NCBI GenBank assembly: GCA_002245135.1
Contig: NGBS01000296.1
Coordinates: 217,510 to 281,509, forward strand
Reading direction: 5' to 3'
From: Proteromonas lacertae
Taxonomy: Eukaryota; Sar; Bigyra; Opalinata; Proteromonadidae
DNA: 64,000 bases
Shown here: one piece after another, positions 1-10,214 of the stretch
Numbering within the stretch: the stretch's first letter is position 1
Layout: each line of letters opens with the position of its first letter
Made by a program: the position numbers and the translations under genes
The notes under the pieces: model-generated
What the model was told of the DNA's origin: nothing
Seen by the model: only the letters and a program-made list of their open reading frames with translations
Database searches by the model: none

Positions 1-2
1 AA

Positions 3-881
3 AGAAGTGAAAAAAGTCATATTGGAATAAGAATCAATCCACAAATAGGTTATGGAAAATATGATATGACTTCAACAGCCTCAAAAACATCACATTTTGG
101 AGTAGCCTATGATACATTCTATGATAAATTATCTCCAATATTTAATAAGTATAAGTGGTTAAATGGTTTACATTGTCATGTTGGAAGTCAAGGATGTCCT
201 TTAGAATTGTTAGTTAATGGAGTAAAAAGTATATATAATTTATGTGAAAAAATAAATAATGAAATTGATAATAAAAATCAAATAAAAGTGATAGATATTG
301 GAGGTGGAATTCCGATAGATTATGGAAGTGAAAATGAATTATTTAGTTATAAACAATATGTAGAATTAATAAAAAAAGAAGTTCCAGAAATATTAAATGG
401 TAAATATAAAATAATAACAGAATATGGAAGAAGTATGATAGCTAAATATGGTTTTACAATGAGTAGAATAGAATATGTAAAGAACAATAAAGACAATAAC
501 ATTATAATGAGTCATGTTGGCTCAAATCTAATGGATAGAACAACATTACAACCGGAGATATGGAAATACAGAATATCTGTATTAAATAAAGATGGAAGTT
601 TGAAAAAAGAAGGAGAGAAAAAAGTGTATAAAGTTGCTGGGCCTTTGTGTTTTAGTGGTGATATTATTGGTTATAATAGAGAGTTATATGAGTGTTTTAG
701 TGGAGATTATATATTGATTCATGATACTGGAGGTTATACTTATTCAATGTATAATAGATATAATTCTATTAAAGCTCCTCCTTATTTTGGAGCTAAAAGA
801 CTGGATGATGGAAAATATGAATTTGTTTGTTTGAAGAGAGGTGAGAGTTATGAAAAGACTATTGAGTTTTGGGATGAATAA
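3..881 (+). CDS. PLP-dependent group IV decarboxylase (ornithine/diaminopimelate-type), 5' partial
   Basis: C-terminal part of an alanine-racemase-fold decarboxylase; the reading frame is open from base 3, ahead of the first ATG at 66, so the N-terminus with the PLP lysine lies outside the window. Visible family landmarks, numbered from that ATG, are HVGSQG (about residue 38), the phosphate-binding GGGIP (about 79), the EYGR version of the EPGR loop (about 118) and the CFSGD active-site cysteine motif (about 206), followed by GGYTYSMYN. The cysteine motif comes from the partner subunit in this family. The GIRINPQIG stretch before the ATG resembles diaminopimelate decarboxylase more than animal ornithine decarboxylase, so substrate is left open. 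No intron in this part. Confidence 0.8.
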   Translation, partial: RSEKSHIGIRINPQIGYGKYDMTSTASKTSHFGVAYDTFYDKLSPIFNKYKWLNGLHCHVGSQGCPLELLVNGVKSIYNLCEKINNEIDNKNQIKVIDIGGGIPIDYGSENELFSYKQYVELIKKEVPEILNGKYKIITEYGRSMIAKYGFTMSRIEYVKNNKDNNIIMSHVGSNLMDRTTLQPEIWKYRISVLNKDGSLKKEGEKKVYKVAGPLCFSGDIIGYNRELYECFSGDYILIHDTGGYTYSMYNRYNSIKAPPYFGAKRLDDGKYEFVCLKRGESYEKTIEFWDE

Positions 882-949
882 TTAAATTGAGAATTATTCA
901 TTTTATTATTTTGTTGTTGTGGGATATAAAACAAAAATAACTATATAAT

Positions 950-2557
950 TCATTCATTTACTGATGCATAATAAAACCCTTCATCTTCATCACTATCATA
1001 TGAATCTCCTCTAGTTTCGATTAAAGTAACATTCTTCTCTTTATATTTCTATATCAAATTATATGTTCATAAACTATACTTCTTTCAATTCATTAATACA
1101 TTCATCTTTTAAAAAGTGTTCTTTTATTGATACACATTTTATATTATCAAATTCTAATAGTTTTAACAAATCTTCAAACATTTCATCTTTTATTATTCCA
1201 TATGACAAATCTATCATTTTCAATTCTTTTATTATTTTACTCTTCAATATTTCCTTCATTATTTCATTCAACTTTTCACTGTTTCGAATTCTCAGTATTC
1301 TATATATTATTATTATTATTATTATTATTATTTCATTTATATATACTTTAATTCAGGAAAGTATTGATCATTTTCATTCAATAATGGATTTAAATCTTTT
1401 ATATCTATATCATTTCCTCGTTCTTCACATCCTAACCACAGCTCTAATTCAATCAAATTTGCATATTTACATAACAATATTCCATTCAATAATTCTTTAC
1501 ATATTCCACAAGATTCTATTCCAAAATATAATAAATTTGGATATTCATGATTACTTTCCATTATTGATTGTTCTTCACCATTCTTTAAATATAAATATTT
1601 CAATTTAGGAAACCATTCTAACAGTTCAGTTATATTTACTTTCTTTGACCAGGATAATTCCGATTCATTTGAAGTACAATAACCTCCATCTAAATATGTT
1701 AAATTGATTAAATCAGAATGACAATCTCTGAATGCTTTGTTTAATGTGTCATCATCAATCCTAATTTATCAATATATATATATATACATACATAGCTCCA
1801 ACTAGTAAATACTTATATTGATCTAGAGGTTTTCTCTTTTGAAGTTCGTTTTTCATAACATATGCAACTATTTCGTCATATCCTTTAGGATAATCATATT
1901 CATTATTATTAAAGTCAAGAAATATATAATTTGAGTCTTTTGTTTCATCAATTTCAATTTTATTAAAGCTTTGATTATCAGGAATAAAATCATGATTGAA
2001 TTTATTTATCTATCACTATTAGAATAATATTTATATATCAATATCTTTATATCTCATCATTCGAATCATATAAACATATATCTTTAAAGTATTTGATACT
2101 TAGCTATCATTCTGCTGGAATCTGTTGCTTCCTTTACAAGTACACATTAAATTCAAATAATCAGAACAACTGAGATAGTCACACATTATTAAGGATGAAT
2201 TATTGAACAGAACATCTTTACAAAAACTGGAGGGGAATTTAGGATAATCTATATCACCAGGATGACTATATTGATTTTTATGATCTATATTCTTTCTATA
2301 ACACTTTTCACCATATTTACAAGCTTGTCTTTTGCTAGATTTTGCTCTTTTGACAGTTCTACCATTCTATAGTAAATATATATATTATATTTCTTTAACA
2401 ATATTGTACATTTTGATCATTTGAATGATGAGCTCTTCTTTTACCACAATTACAGAAATCATTAGTGTTATTAGTGTTACAAGAAGTACATTTCCATGTA
2501 TTTTGGTTATTTTGAGCTATACATAGAGTATACGATAAAAATTATACACGAACTCAT
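950..2557 (-). CDS. PBZ zinc-finger / F-box-like / LRR protein, copy 1 (possibly degenerate)
   Basis: Paralogue of the gene at 4139-6036. Start chosen at 2557: ATG plus three codons, then a 31 nt GTAT..TAG intron. Order: zinc-ribbon-like WKCTSC..CNC module; PAR-binding PBZ finger (CKYGEKCYRKN..H..HPGD); F-box-like stretch (LIMCDYLSCSDYLNLMCTC); LRR-like C-terminal part (ITELLEWFPKLKYLYLKNG and on) nearly identical to copy 2; acidic tail ending FYYASVNE. The join near 2000-2120 is unclear: the F-box frame reaches an in-frame TAA just before the probable intron, so the copy may be broken. Known for the family: PBZ fingers bind poly(ADP-ribose) and F-boxes bind Skp1. Inference: a PAR-directed ubiquitin adaptor. 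Confidence 0.6.
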
Positions 2558-2645
2558 TACATCATACAAAAATATCCAAATTTTGGTAAAAAATACATGT
2601 AATTACAATAATTTACCAAAACATCAATAATCAATCAAAACAAAG

Positions 2646-4001
2646 TTATTTAGATTTATAATAGTTAGATAATTGATTAGACATGTTATATCCATGATTA
2701 TTTAAGTAAGCAAGTAACTTTACAGCAATTTCTTTCTTATTTTCTCTTAACAACTTACTTAACACTATTTCATACACTTTTACATTAAAATAATATCCAT
2801 AATACTCAAATTTCTTCATCAAATTCCATAATATATTATTTTCAATACAAATCTTAATAATTTCAATAGTAGTGTATAATCTTTTGTTATTTAGCTGTGG
2901 TAAAACTTTATCAATCAATTTCATATATTTATCAACCAAACCATTTTCAAAATAACATATTAATAATGCATAAACAGCTCTATCATCACTTATATATTTA
3001 CATTTTCTATTTTCAACAATATTACAACATTTCAATAATAATCCTTTACTATCTACAGAAGGAGAATGCCTATTTTCACATAATAATATTTTATATAATA
3101 AATGGCTTCCAATTAAATTGTTATATCTATTGAAAGATTCTTGTGATTGAGATAATTGTTGATTATTATCAATATTTTGTTGATTTTGTGATTCTATGTT
3201 ATTTTCTATTATTTCTTTCACTTCATTTATGATTTTATCATATTCTCTTATTTCATATAAACTTCCTATATAATAACTGAATGTTTTTTCATTCAAAATA
3301 TTTCTACTTTCATGATATTCATAAACCTTTATTACTTCATTAAATTCTTTACATTCTAAACAAAACAATAAATACTCTTCTAAACTTTCAATACACAATG
3401 ATTCTTTATTTGAATTCATTTTATCTTCTACTAGTTTCTTTAAAATTTGAAAATTTTTATGTTTATGATGAAAATGAATAAATGATTTTTCACATTTTGG
3501 TATGAAATATTTCTTTATTGAATTATAGTAATTATTTAGTTTATTTTCATCATTCTTAATACAGTAATACATCACAATTTCATTACATATTTCATCACTT
3601 AAATATTCATGATTATATTGACGATATTGATTATATAAAAATAACACTTCATTCAACTTATCTTCTTTGCAGAATAAATGGATTAACTCTCTTGTGGCAA
3701 TTTCACTCAGTTTTACATCATACGGTTTTAATTTGTAATATATGTCTTTTACTTCTTTGTGTCTATAATCAATAAATAAATCGTTAATGTATTTGGAAGT
3801 TGTAACAGAATCTCTTATTGTTAATAGAAATTGATTGATTTCATCACTAGCATTGATGACAGAATTTGTAGTATTAGCATAATACCTATAATGTGATCTA
3901 AATAAAGAATTATAAGCTGAAATGGGTAATGAAGAAACTAATGATCTATTTATTCCTGAAAACAATTTAATTGACTGTATTGACAATCTTTGCATCATCA
4001 A
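2646..4001 (-). CDS. PPR-like helical-repeat protein, probably mitochondrial
   Basis: Intronless, 451 residues. The first 40 residues (MMMQRLSIQSIKLFSG...) are basic, Ser/Leu rich and free of acids, a typical mitochondrial presequence. The rest is a chain of amphipathic helix pairs of about 35 residues, for example FCKEDKLNEVLFLYNQY and LLFCLECKEFNEVIKVYEY, resembling degenerate pentatricopeptide repeats. PPR proteins bind organellar RNA, so a role in mitochondrial RNA metabolism or the mitoribosome fits, but no specific orthologue is recognised. It sits between the two PBZ/F-box copies on the same strand, so the two copies are not strictly adjacent. An Asn/Gln-rich insert lies near residue 270-290. 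Confidence 0.6.
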   Translation of the reverse strand: MMMQRLSIQSIKLFSGINRSLVSSLPISAYNSLFRSHYRYYANTTNSVINASDEINQFLLTIRDSVTTSKYINDLFIDYRHKEVKDIYYKLKPYDVKLSEIATRELIHLFCKEDKLNEVLFLYNQYRQYNHEYLSDEICNEIVMYYCIKNDENKLNNYYNSIKKYFIPKCEKSFIHFHHKHKNFQILKKLVEDKMNSNKESLCIESLEEYLLFCLECKEFNEVIKVYEYHESRNILNEKTFSYYIGSLYEIREYDKIINEVKEIIENNIESQNQQNIDNNQQLSQSQESFNRYNNLIGSHLLYKILLCENRHSPSVDSKGLLLKCCNIVENRKCKYISDDRAVYALLICYFENGLVDKYMKLIDKVLPQLNNKRLYTTIEIIKICIENNILWNLMKKFEYYGYYFNVKVYEIVLSKLLRENKKEIAVKLLAYLNNHGYNMSNQLSNYYKSK

Positions 4002-4138
4002 ATGATATAATTAAGTACTATCAGAAGAAAAAAATCGAAAAGAAATAATCAAACAAGTTTGAAAATGAAATTGGTGTTTAATTATTTTGGCAAAACCCAA
4101 TAATCATAAATAGTGATTTACTTATGTATTATTATAAT

Positions 4139-6036
4139 TTATTCATTAAATGCACCTGAATCTTTGCAACCATCATCATCACCAAATTTTCTGATTGTAT
4201 CTTCACTTAAAGTAACATTCTTCTCTTTATATTTCTATAAACAGTAAAAGCAATGATATACATTTTTCAGCTCTTCTATTCTATCACTTTTAATCATATG
4301 TTTATGAATAATTACACATTTTATATTATCAAATTCTAATAGTTTTAACAAATCTTCAAACATTTCATCTTTTATTATTCCATATGACAAATCTATCATT
4401 TTCAATTCTTTTATTATTTTACTCTTCAATATTTCCTTCATTATTTCATTCAACTTTTCACTGTTTCGAATTCTCAGTATTCTATATATTAATATTATTA
4501 TTATTATTATTTCATTTATATATACTTTAATTCAGGAAAGTATTGATCATTTTCATTCAATAATGGATTTAAATCTTTTATATCTATATCATTTCCTCGT
4601 TCTTCACATCCTAACCACAGCTCTAATTCAATCAAATTTGCATATTTACATAACAATATTCCATTCAGTAATTCTTTACATATTCCACAAGATTCTATTC
4701 CAAAATATAATAAATTTGGATATTCATGATTACTTTCCATTATTGATTGTTCTTCACCATTCTTTAAATATAAATATTTCAATTTAGGAAACCATTCTAA
4801 CAGTTCAGTTATATTATTAGAAAGAGTTTTAGATATATTTAAATCATTATCCCCATAACAACCTCCATCTAAATATTCAAAATCCTTATATTTATTATGA
4901 TATTTCTGTAATAGTGTATTTAAATTATATTTTTCATTTTCATCTGCAGAATCTTCATTGTCATCATCACTTTCATTCTCTATTTCCATTGCATCATCTT
5001 TTTTCAATCCACCAATTAGAATGTATTTAGTTTTGTTTAATTCTTTCATTTTATGTTTTGATATTTTCTTATATTTCTTTATTGCATTTCTATCACTTTC
5101 AATATATTCTGGTAATTGTTTATCTCTCTTTATATTTCTATTAAGAAATTTAATCATAATTTTAAACGTATTTAAATCATCATGTAATTTGTCGTAATAT
5201 ACATCTACTGTTGTAGTTGGTAGATAATTATAATAAACACTTTTCCATATTTCATCATTATCATAACTATCTTTAGCTTTACTACAAGTACTTATTAGTC
5301 TTATAACACTGTTAATATCCAAATATTTTGATATTAATTTTGAAAATCCTCCATATAGAAGTGGTTGTAAAGGATATGCATTTATTTCTTCATCATCATC
5401 TTCTTCACTATTATCTTCCTCTTCAACATTTACATTACTATTATCACTGTCATATGATCTAGTACCATCTGAATCACTATCATAAGAATCACTATCATCT
5501 GTTGGTTCTTCAGATATATTATTATTACCGTTATTATTAATATTGATGTTCCTTAACAGTATATTTCCTCCAAATAATAGAGGAACAGATACAGGTGTTT
5601 GATTTGGATAATCAGGATCACCAGGATGACTAAACTCTTGTTTATGAATTGGATTCTTTCTATAACATCGAGCACCATATTGACATGGTCTTCTTCCACT
5701 TGTCTTACGTATTTTGGTTTTACGCTATTTTCAGTCAATAAAAAACAGAATATTATACTTCATCAGAATTTTCTACATTCTCAGTTCTTTTATATCCATT
5801 AGCTAAAAAACTATAAAATATTCTTCATACGAACTACTATAAAGCTAGTAACATTATCGCGGAACAATGAAGGTCCAAGCAACCCTAATAATGATATTTA
5901 TAAAATTGGTACCACAATGACAAATAGCGGTTTTTGTAATCTGAAGGCAAACAGGACATTTCCACTCTCCTTGGTCATTTGGTTCTGTTGGAGTAACTAT
6001 TTCAATAAAATTAACAACAATAATACTTTTCTGCAT
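4139..6036 (-). CDS. PBZ zinc-finger / F-box-like / LRR protein, copy 2
   Basis: The better-preserved copy. Start ATG at 6036, with an early 30 nt intron. Order: WKCPVC..CHC zinc-ribbon-like module; PBZ finger CQYGARCYRKNPIHKQEFSH followed by PGD; an acidic Asp/Ser/Glu linker; F-box-like helices (GFSKLISKYLDINSVIRL, NDEIWKSVYYNYL); LRR-like segment (PKLKYLYLKNGEEQ, ELELWLG); short tail ending SGAFNE. Introns seen: a 34 nt one before the PBZ finger, 42 nt near 4455-4500 (phase 2) and 27 nt near 4226-4252. An apparent stop near 5800 is removed by a 28 nt intron starting GTATGAAG. PBZ residues needed for PAR binding are intact. Probable role: SCF-type substrate adaptor recognising PARylated proteins (inference). 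Confidence 0.7.
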
Positions 6037-6230
6037 AATTTTGAATTTTTAAAAAATGTGACTTGTCAAATTACACAAAAAAAGTCAAATATGAAGAATG
6101 TGATACATAGGTTTATAATTTATATATATTTGTTTAAAATTCATCAACACATATATTGATGCAATATCTATGGATTAAATATTCGAATCAACATCAAAAA
6201 ATTCAAAAAAATATCAAATAATTAATGTAC

Positions 6231-6532
6231 TTATTCAAACAATTCTGATTTTGGTCCTGGGTATATTTCACTTACTTTAACACATCTTTTCAACACCTCC
6301 AATTGATTTGACACCCTAAAGTATATTATAAAAAATACTTCTTTATATGATGCTTCTATTTGATCTGATTTTAATTGTTTGGAGTGATGAAAATCATATT
6401 TGATCTTACTCACAGCATAATCTCTCACATTGTAGCTCTATAAGAATAAAATTCCACCAATTATACTGTATGTTTGGAAGCTACACGAAGCAATTGTCTG
6501 TAAAGTGATATAACCTCTCTAGAATTAACCAT
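6231..6532 (-). CDS. ISD11: ISD11 / LYRM4, iron-sulfur cluster assembly LYR protein
   Basis: Exon 1 begins MVNSREVISLYRQLLR, carrying the LYR motif near the N-terminus. A 29 nt intron (6438-6466) joins it to SYNVRDYAVSKIKYDF, matching the AYNYRTYAVRRI region of animal ISD11. The protein ends LKRCVKVSEIYPG...LFE, aligning with the family C-terminus. ISD11 binds acyl carrier protein and stabilises the cysteine desulfurase NFS1 in the mitochondrial matrix. The coding frame contains an 8-residue hydrophobic insert (VFFIIYFR) absent from the family; it coincides with a perfect-looking 23 nt GTAT..TAG intron whose removal would shift frame by one. Head-to-head with the tubulin acetyltransferase gene. 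Confidence 0.8.
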
Positions 6533-6607
6533 TCTAATAATACACTCTTTCAATGTATTTGTTGTATGTATTATTGTGTATTTCATCATTTTTAAAATTT
6601 CTAATCT

Positions 6608-7170
6608 ATGGATATCCCGCCAACTCTGCAGAACTCTATTTAATAATGAAGTTGTGTCAATAGATGTGTCTAGTGCAGTAAATTATAAATCAGAACTAGA
6701 AAGAATTATTAATTCTTTTGGCGAAGAATCTGCTAATGTAGAGATAATTATTATTATGTTTATAGGCGCAAGGTATATCTAAACCGATGACAACCTATCA
6801 AAGTTTTGTTGAGTCAAATCCACCACAGAAACTCTTTTTTATACAACAAGAAAAACTAATAATAGGATTTTTGAAAGTTGGACAGAAATCATTGTATATA
6901 TGGGATGAAAAAGGTCAAATGCGTTGTGAATCTCCTTTGTGTTTGTTAGATTTCTATATATCCCAATCATATCAAAGAAGTGGAAATGGCTATAAGCTAT
7001 TTTCATTTATGTTAGAAAATGAACAATCAGAAGCTAGAGAAATAGCATATGACAAACCAACAGATAAAACAATATCGTTTTTACAGAAATACTACAATTT
7101 AACTGATAAATTTCCAGAATCATATGGTTTTGTTGTATATAAAGCATATTATGAGAAAAATAACAAATAA
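6608..7170 (+). CDS. ATAT1: alpha-tubulin N-acetyltransferase (MEC-17/ATAT1)
   Basis: GNAT enzyme acetylating alpha-tubulin Lys40 in the microtubule lumen. Diagnostic blocks: GFLKVGQKSLYIWDEKGQ, PLCLLDFYISQSYQRSGNG (the acetyl-CoA loop), AYDKPTDKTISFLQKYYNL and the closing YGFVVYK. The two exons are joined by a 28 nt intron near 6751-6778, giving ESANAQGISKP as in the family. The start is uncertain: ATG 6608 gives MDIPPTLQ, collinear with animal MEFPFDVD, but a one-base shift is needed before LFNNEVVSID because the ATG frame stops at 6641. An alternative start at 6554 with a 68 nt intron also works in frame. Presence of this enzyme implies stable, probably axonemal, microtubules. Confidence 0.85.
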
Positions 7171-7266
7171 TTTAATAGATTTTCATTTATATAGTTTTTT
7201 TTTGTATTATATTATTAATAAATATACATATTGTATATTACGATAAGAAATTTAACGAAATATTGG

Positions 7267-8771
7267 TTAATTAGTAAAATTATAACCTAATGTTGAGAGT
7301 ATATCACCAACTAAATAAAGCGATCCAGTCACATACACCTTTGTATTATCAACATTGAAATTATCCCTCAAATAATTGATAGATTCTGATGGATTCTTAA
7401 AAACTATAATTTCTGGAATTTTCTTCTCATTTTCATTATTTGAAATATGATAAATCATTTTATTCAAAGTAATAAGCCATTGGTGTTGTTCTGTAAGAAC
7501 AAATTCCTCAGGATATTTCTTTATTACTATATTTGGATCTATTTCTAATGGATAAAAATCATTAAAAGTTGGTAATACTTCATGAACTAATAATGGCTTA
7601 GGAAATAAAAATGGAACTAAAAAAACATATTTAAACATATTAAATGGTATTTCTAATAATATATCTTTAATTTTTTTCTCATAATTAATGTTAAATATTA
7701 AAATATTATTATTTATATCACTATTTGTTGTTGTTAGAATTGATTTAAACCATTTCATTGTCACATTTATAGAAGCAGGAGTATGTGCTCCATCTAAATG
7801 ATAAGTAATTTTGTTATTATTCTTATTTGGTTTATAACACTGAGATCTACCTGGAAATAACGTATTATTTAATGATTTAATAGCAGAATCTTTATTAAAC
7901 TCAATTTTGTAATGATCAAGTATTAATTTTGATAATTGAATTGATAAAAATGCATTATTATATTGATGTTCACCATATATTTGTAATTTCAATTTATTGT
8001 CAGTTATATATTCTTTTTTAAAGGATTCTATATCAATTATTGTCACTGGACAATTCACTTTTTTACCTGTTTCTATAAACACTTTTTCAACAGATTCAGA
8101 TTGTTGGGGTAAGCAAAAACAGGGGATATTTCCCTTCATTATTCCAGCCTTTTCACTGGCTATTAATTCTAGTGTATTTCCTAGTAAATTCATATGATCA
8201 TAATCAATTAATGTTATTCCACATACAAGTGGATTTATTACGTTTGTTGCATCAAGCTTTCCACCAATTCCTACTTCCATTATCATTACATCCACATTCT
8301 CTTTAGAAAATATGCTATTTTTATATAAATCTAATAAAAATTATACTAAAACGCCAACAATGTCATAAAATGAAAATATCCAATTATATTGAGAGGATCA
8401 TCATATTTTGAAGGTATAAAAAGCTTAGTCCATACTTCTTTGAATTTATATAGGAATAAGTCATCTGATATAGGTTTTCCATTAATTTGAATTCTTTCAG
8501 TGGCTGATATTAGATGTGGAGAAGTAAACAATCCGGTTTTCAATTTATGACCTCTTAATATTGATTCAGTAAAAGTACATGTTGATCCTTTCCCTTTTGT
8601 TCCTGCAATATGCACTGATGGTATTTTTGTAATATCTACACCCAAACGATTCAACAATTGATTCATAATACTTTGAACATCTTCTTTTGTTGTGTGCTCT
8701 GATCTTCTAGTTGAATGGACATTCTTTGCAATAAATCTTACAGCTTCATCTACACTATTCACTTCATTCAT
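7267..8771 (-). CDS. FPGS: folylpolyglutamate synthase
   Basis: Adds glutamates to folates, retaining them in cytosol and mitochondria. Start ATG 8771. P-loop HIAGTKGKGSTCTFTESILR near residue 53, then the folate-binding stretch LKTGLFTSPHL and ERIQINGKPI, EVGIGGKLDATN after the intron, and the LDGAHTP motif of Mur-ligase relatives. One phase-2 intron of 32 nt (8315-8346) restores YFHFMTLLAFYIFSKENVDV, collinear with animal FPGS. About 475 residues, normal for the family. There is no obvious mitochondrial presequence ahead of MNEVNSVDEAV. Convergent with ATAT1 and only 41 bp from the divergent SP-RING gene. Confidence 0.9.
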
Positions 8772-8812
8772 TTTTCTAAAGGCTTGGCTCGATAAACAAA
8801 AATTGAAATAGA

Positions 8813-9862
8813 ATGGATAGTATTGAAGAAATTTACAGTGTCATTTCTTTAATATGTCCATTGGGTCAAAAGAAGATTAAAATACCTGTTAGAGGTGATA
8901 TATGCAAACATAAACAACCATTTGACAAAGACACCTTTTTGGAGGTATTTTTTTAGTAACAATATGTAGTTTGAAAAATTCTTGAAAGAATCTAGAGAAA
9001 AATGTAAAATTGAGGGAATTCCTTGTCCTGTCTGTTCTAAACTAATTCATGGGAATAAATTAATAGAAGACTGTGTATATAAGAAATATATAGAATCTGT
9101 TCCAGATTCATGTGAAGGTATAAATAATTTGTTGATTTCATAGAGATAAAGCTGTATAGTGATGGTAAAATAGAAGAAATAAAGTTTAAACCACAAAAAG
9201 TATATTATTTTAACTAAAAATACATAGAGGAAATCACCAATTGAATCATCAGCATCTTCAAAAAGAATAAAAGCTGATTTAAACAATAATACTACAAGTA
9301 CAAAATCAACAGACTCATGTGAAGCAGAGAAAGATGATTTAAGTTGGATTAAAAATATAGTTAAGAAAACAAAAAGTGATTCATCTCTTCATTCAAAATC
9401 CAATTCAAATTCATTACTAAGTCAACTGATAAACAAATCAAGAGATTTAGATAGAGTCAGAATAATGATCTCAATAGAAGAACAATATAAAAAGAGAATA
9501 GAAAAAAGGTTATCAAAAATGTATGAAGAAAAATACCAACTGTATAATAGATGTGTCGAAAAGTATATAAAAAGTGAGAAAATGTATTATATTGTATTAT
9601 TATATGATGAAAATGAAGAGTATTATATATATTATGCATTATGTATTTATATTATGAAAGGATTATGATTCATGATTTAGCTAATGAGAATCATTTATAT
9701 TCACACACAGGAAAAGTTCAGATTAATAATAAATACGTGTTATTGAGTAAAGATGAGATATCTTGTGAGATAATGGATCTGATTGAAGCAGATGTTGAGA
9801 TGAAAGAGTTGATAGATAGTATTTTTATCGTGAAATTTAATGTAACTAGCTTTGGATCGTAA
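8813..9862 (+). CDS. SP-RING (MIZ) zinc-finger protein, PIAS/Siz-like SUMO ligase
   Basis: Starts MDSIEEIYSVISLICPLGQK. The SP-RING core spans CPLGQKKIKIPVRGDICKH..FD..TFLE (a 25 nt intron follows) and CPVCSKLIHGNKLIEDCVY, with the Cys/His ligands and the invariant CPVC of PIAS proteins. Further short introns (26 nt, 28 nt, 38 nt) lead into a Ser-rich linker and a Lys/Glu-rich coiled coil (EEQYKKRIEKRLSKMYEEKY). A 38 nt intron near 9634-9671 joins the last exon, ending NVTSFGS. SP-RING domains recruit Ubc9~SUMO. At about 300 residues, with the finger at the N-terminus and no SAP or PINIT domain, it is smaller than classical PIAS and could instead be an Nse2-like ligase. Confidence 0.75.
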
Positions 9863-10214
9863 AAGAATCTTTTTTAATGATGATTAACCTTCTTATGTGT
9901 ATTTATTTGATATGTTTCTTTAAAATTTTTGATTGAAGATATTGTTTATTTAATTTTACAGAATGATGCATACATTTTTACTAATTTATTTTATATTGAT
10001 AAAATAATATGACAAATAGAAGAAGAAAAGATAGAAATTTCAGCAGAATATATCAATACTGAATTGTTTATTATATATCATTATGTAATTTTACTAATTT
10101 TTTGTTTGATAATACATGTATATTTTGGAAGTACGAAGAATAAAAGGAAAATTAAACAGAATAAAATAAAAAATAAAACGACTAAATATTTTGGAACAGA
10201 ATAATCTATTTTTG
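9863..10214. other. intergenic region, no gene seen
   Basis: AT-rich spacer between the SP-RING gene and the pseudokinase-LRR gene. I see short ORF scraps only, no conserved motif, RNA gene or repeat. Confidence 0.5.

Noticed and set aside
5790-5860. Apparent +1 frameshift at a TAG in PBZ copy 2
   Set aside because: A 28 nt GTATGAAG..TTTTAG intron in phase 1 restores the frame without any shift.
9634-9671. Frame break near the end of the SP-RING gene
   Set aside because: A 38 nt phase-1 intron (GTATTTATATTATG..GATTTAG) joins the last exon in frame.
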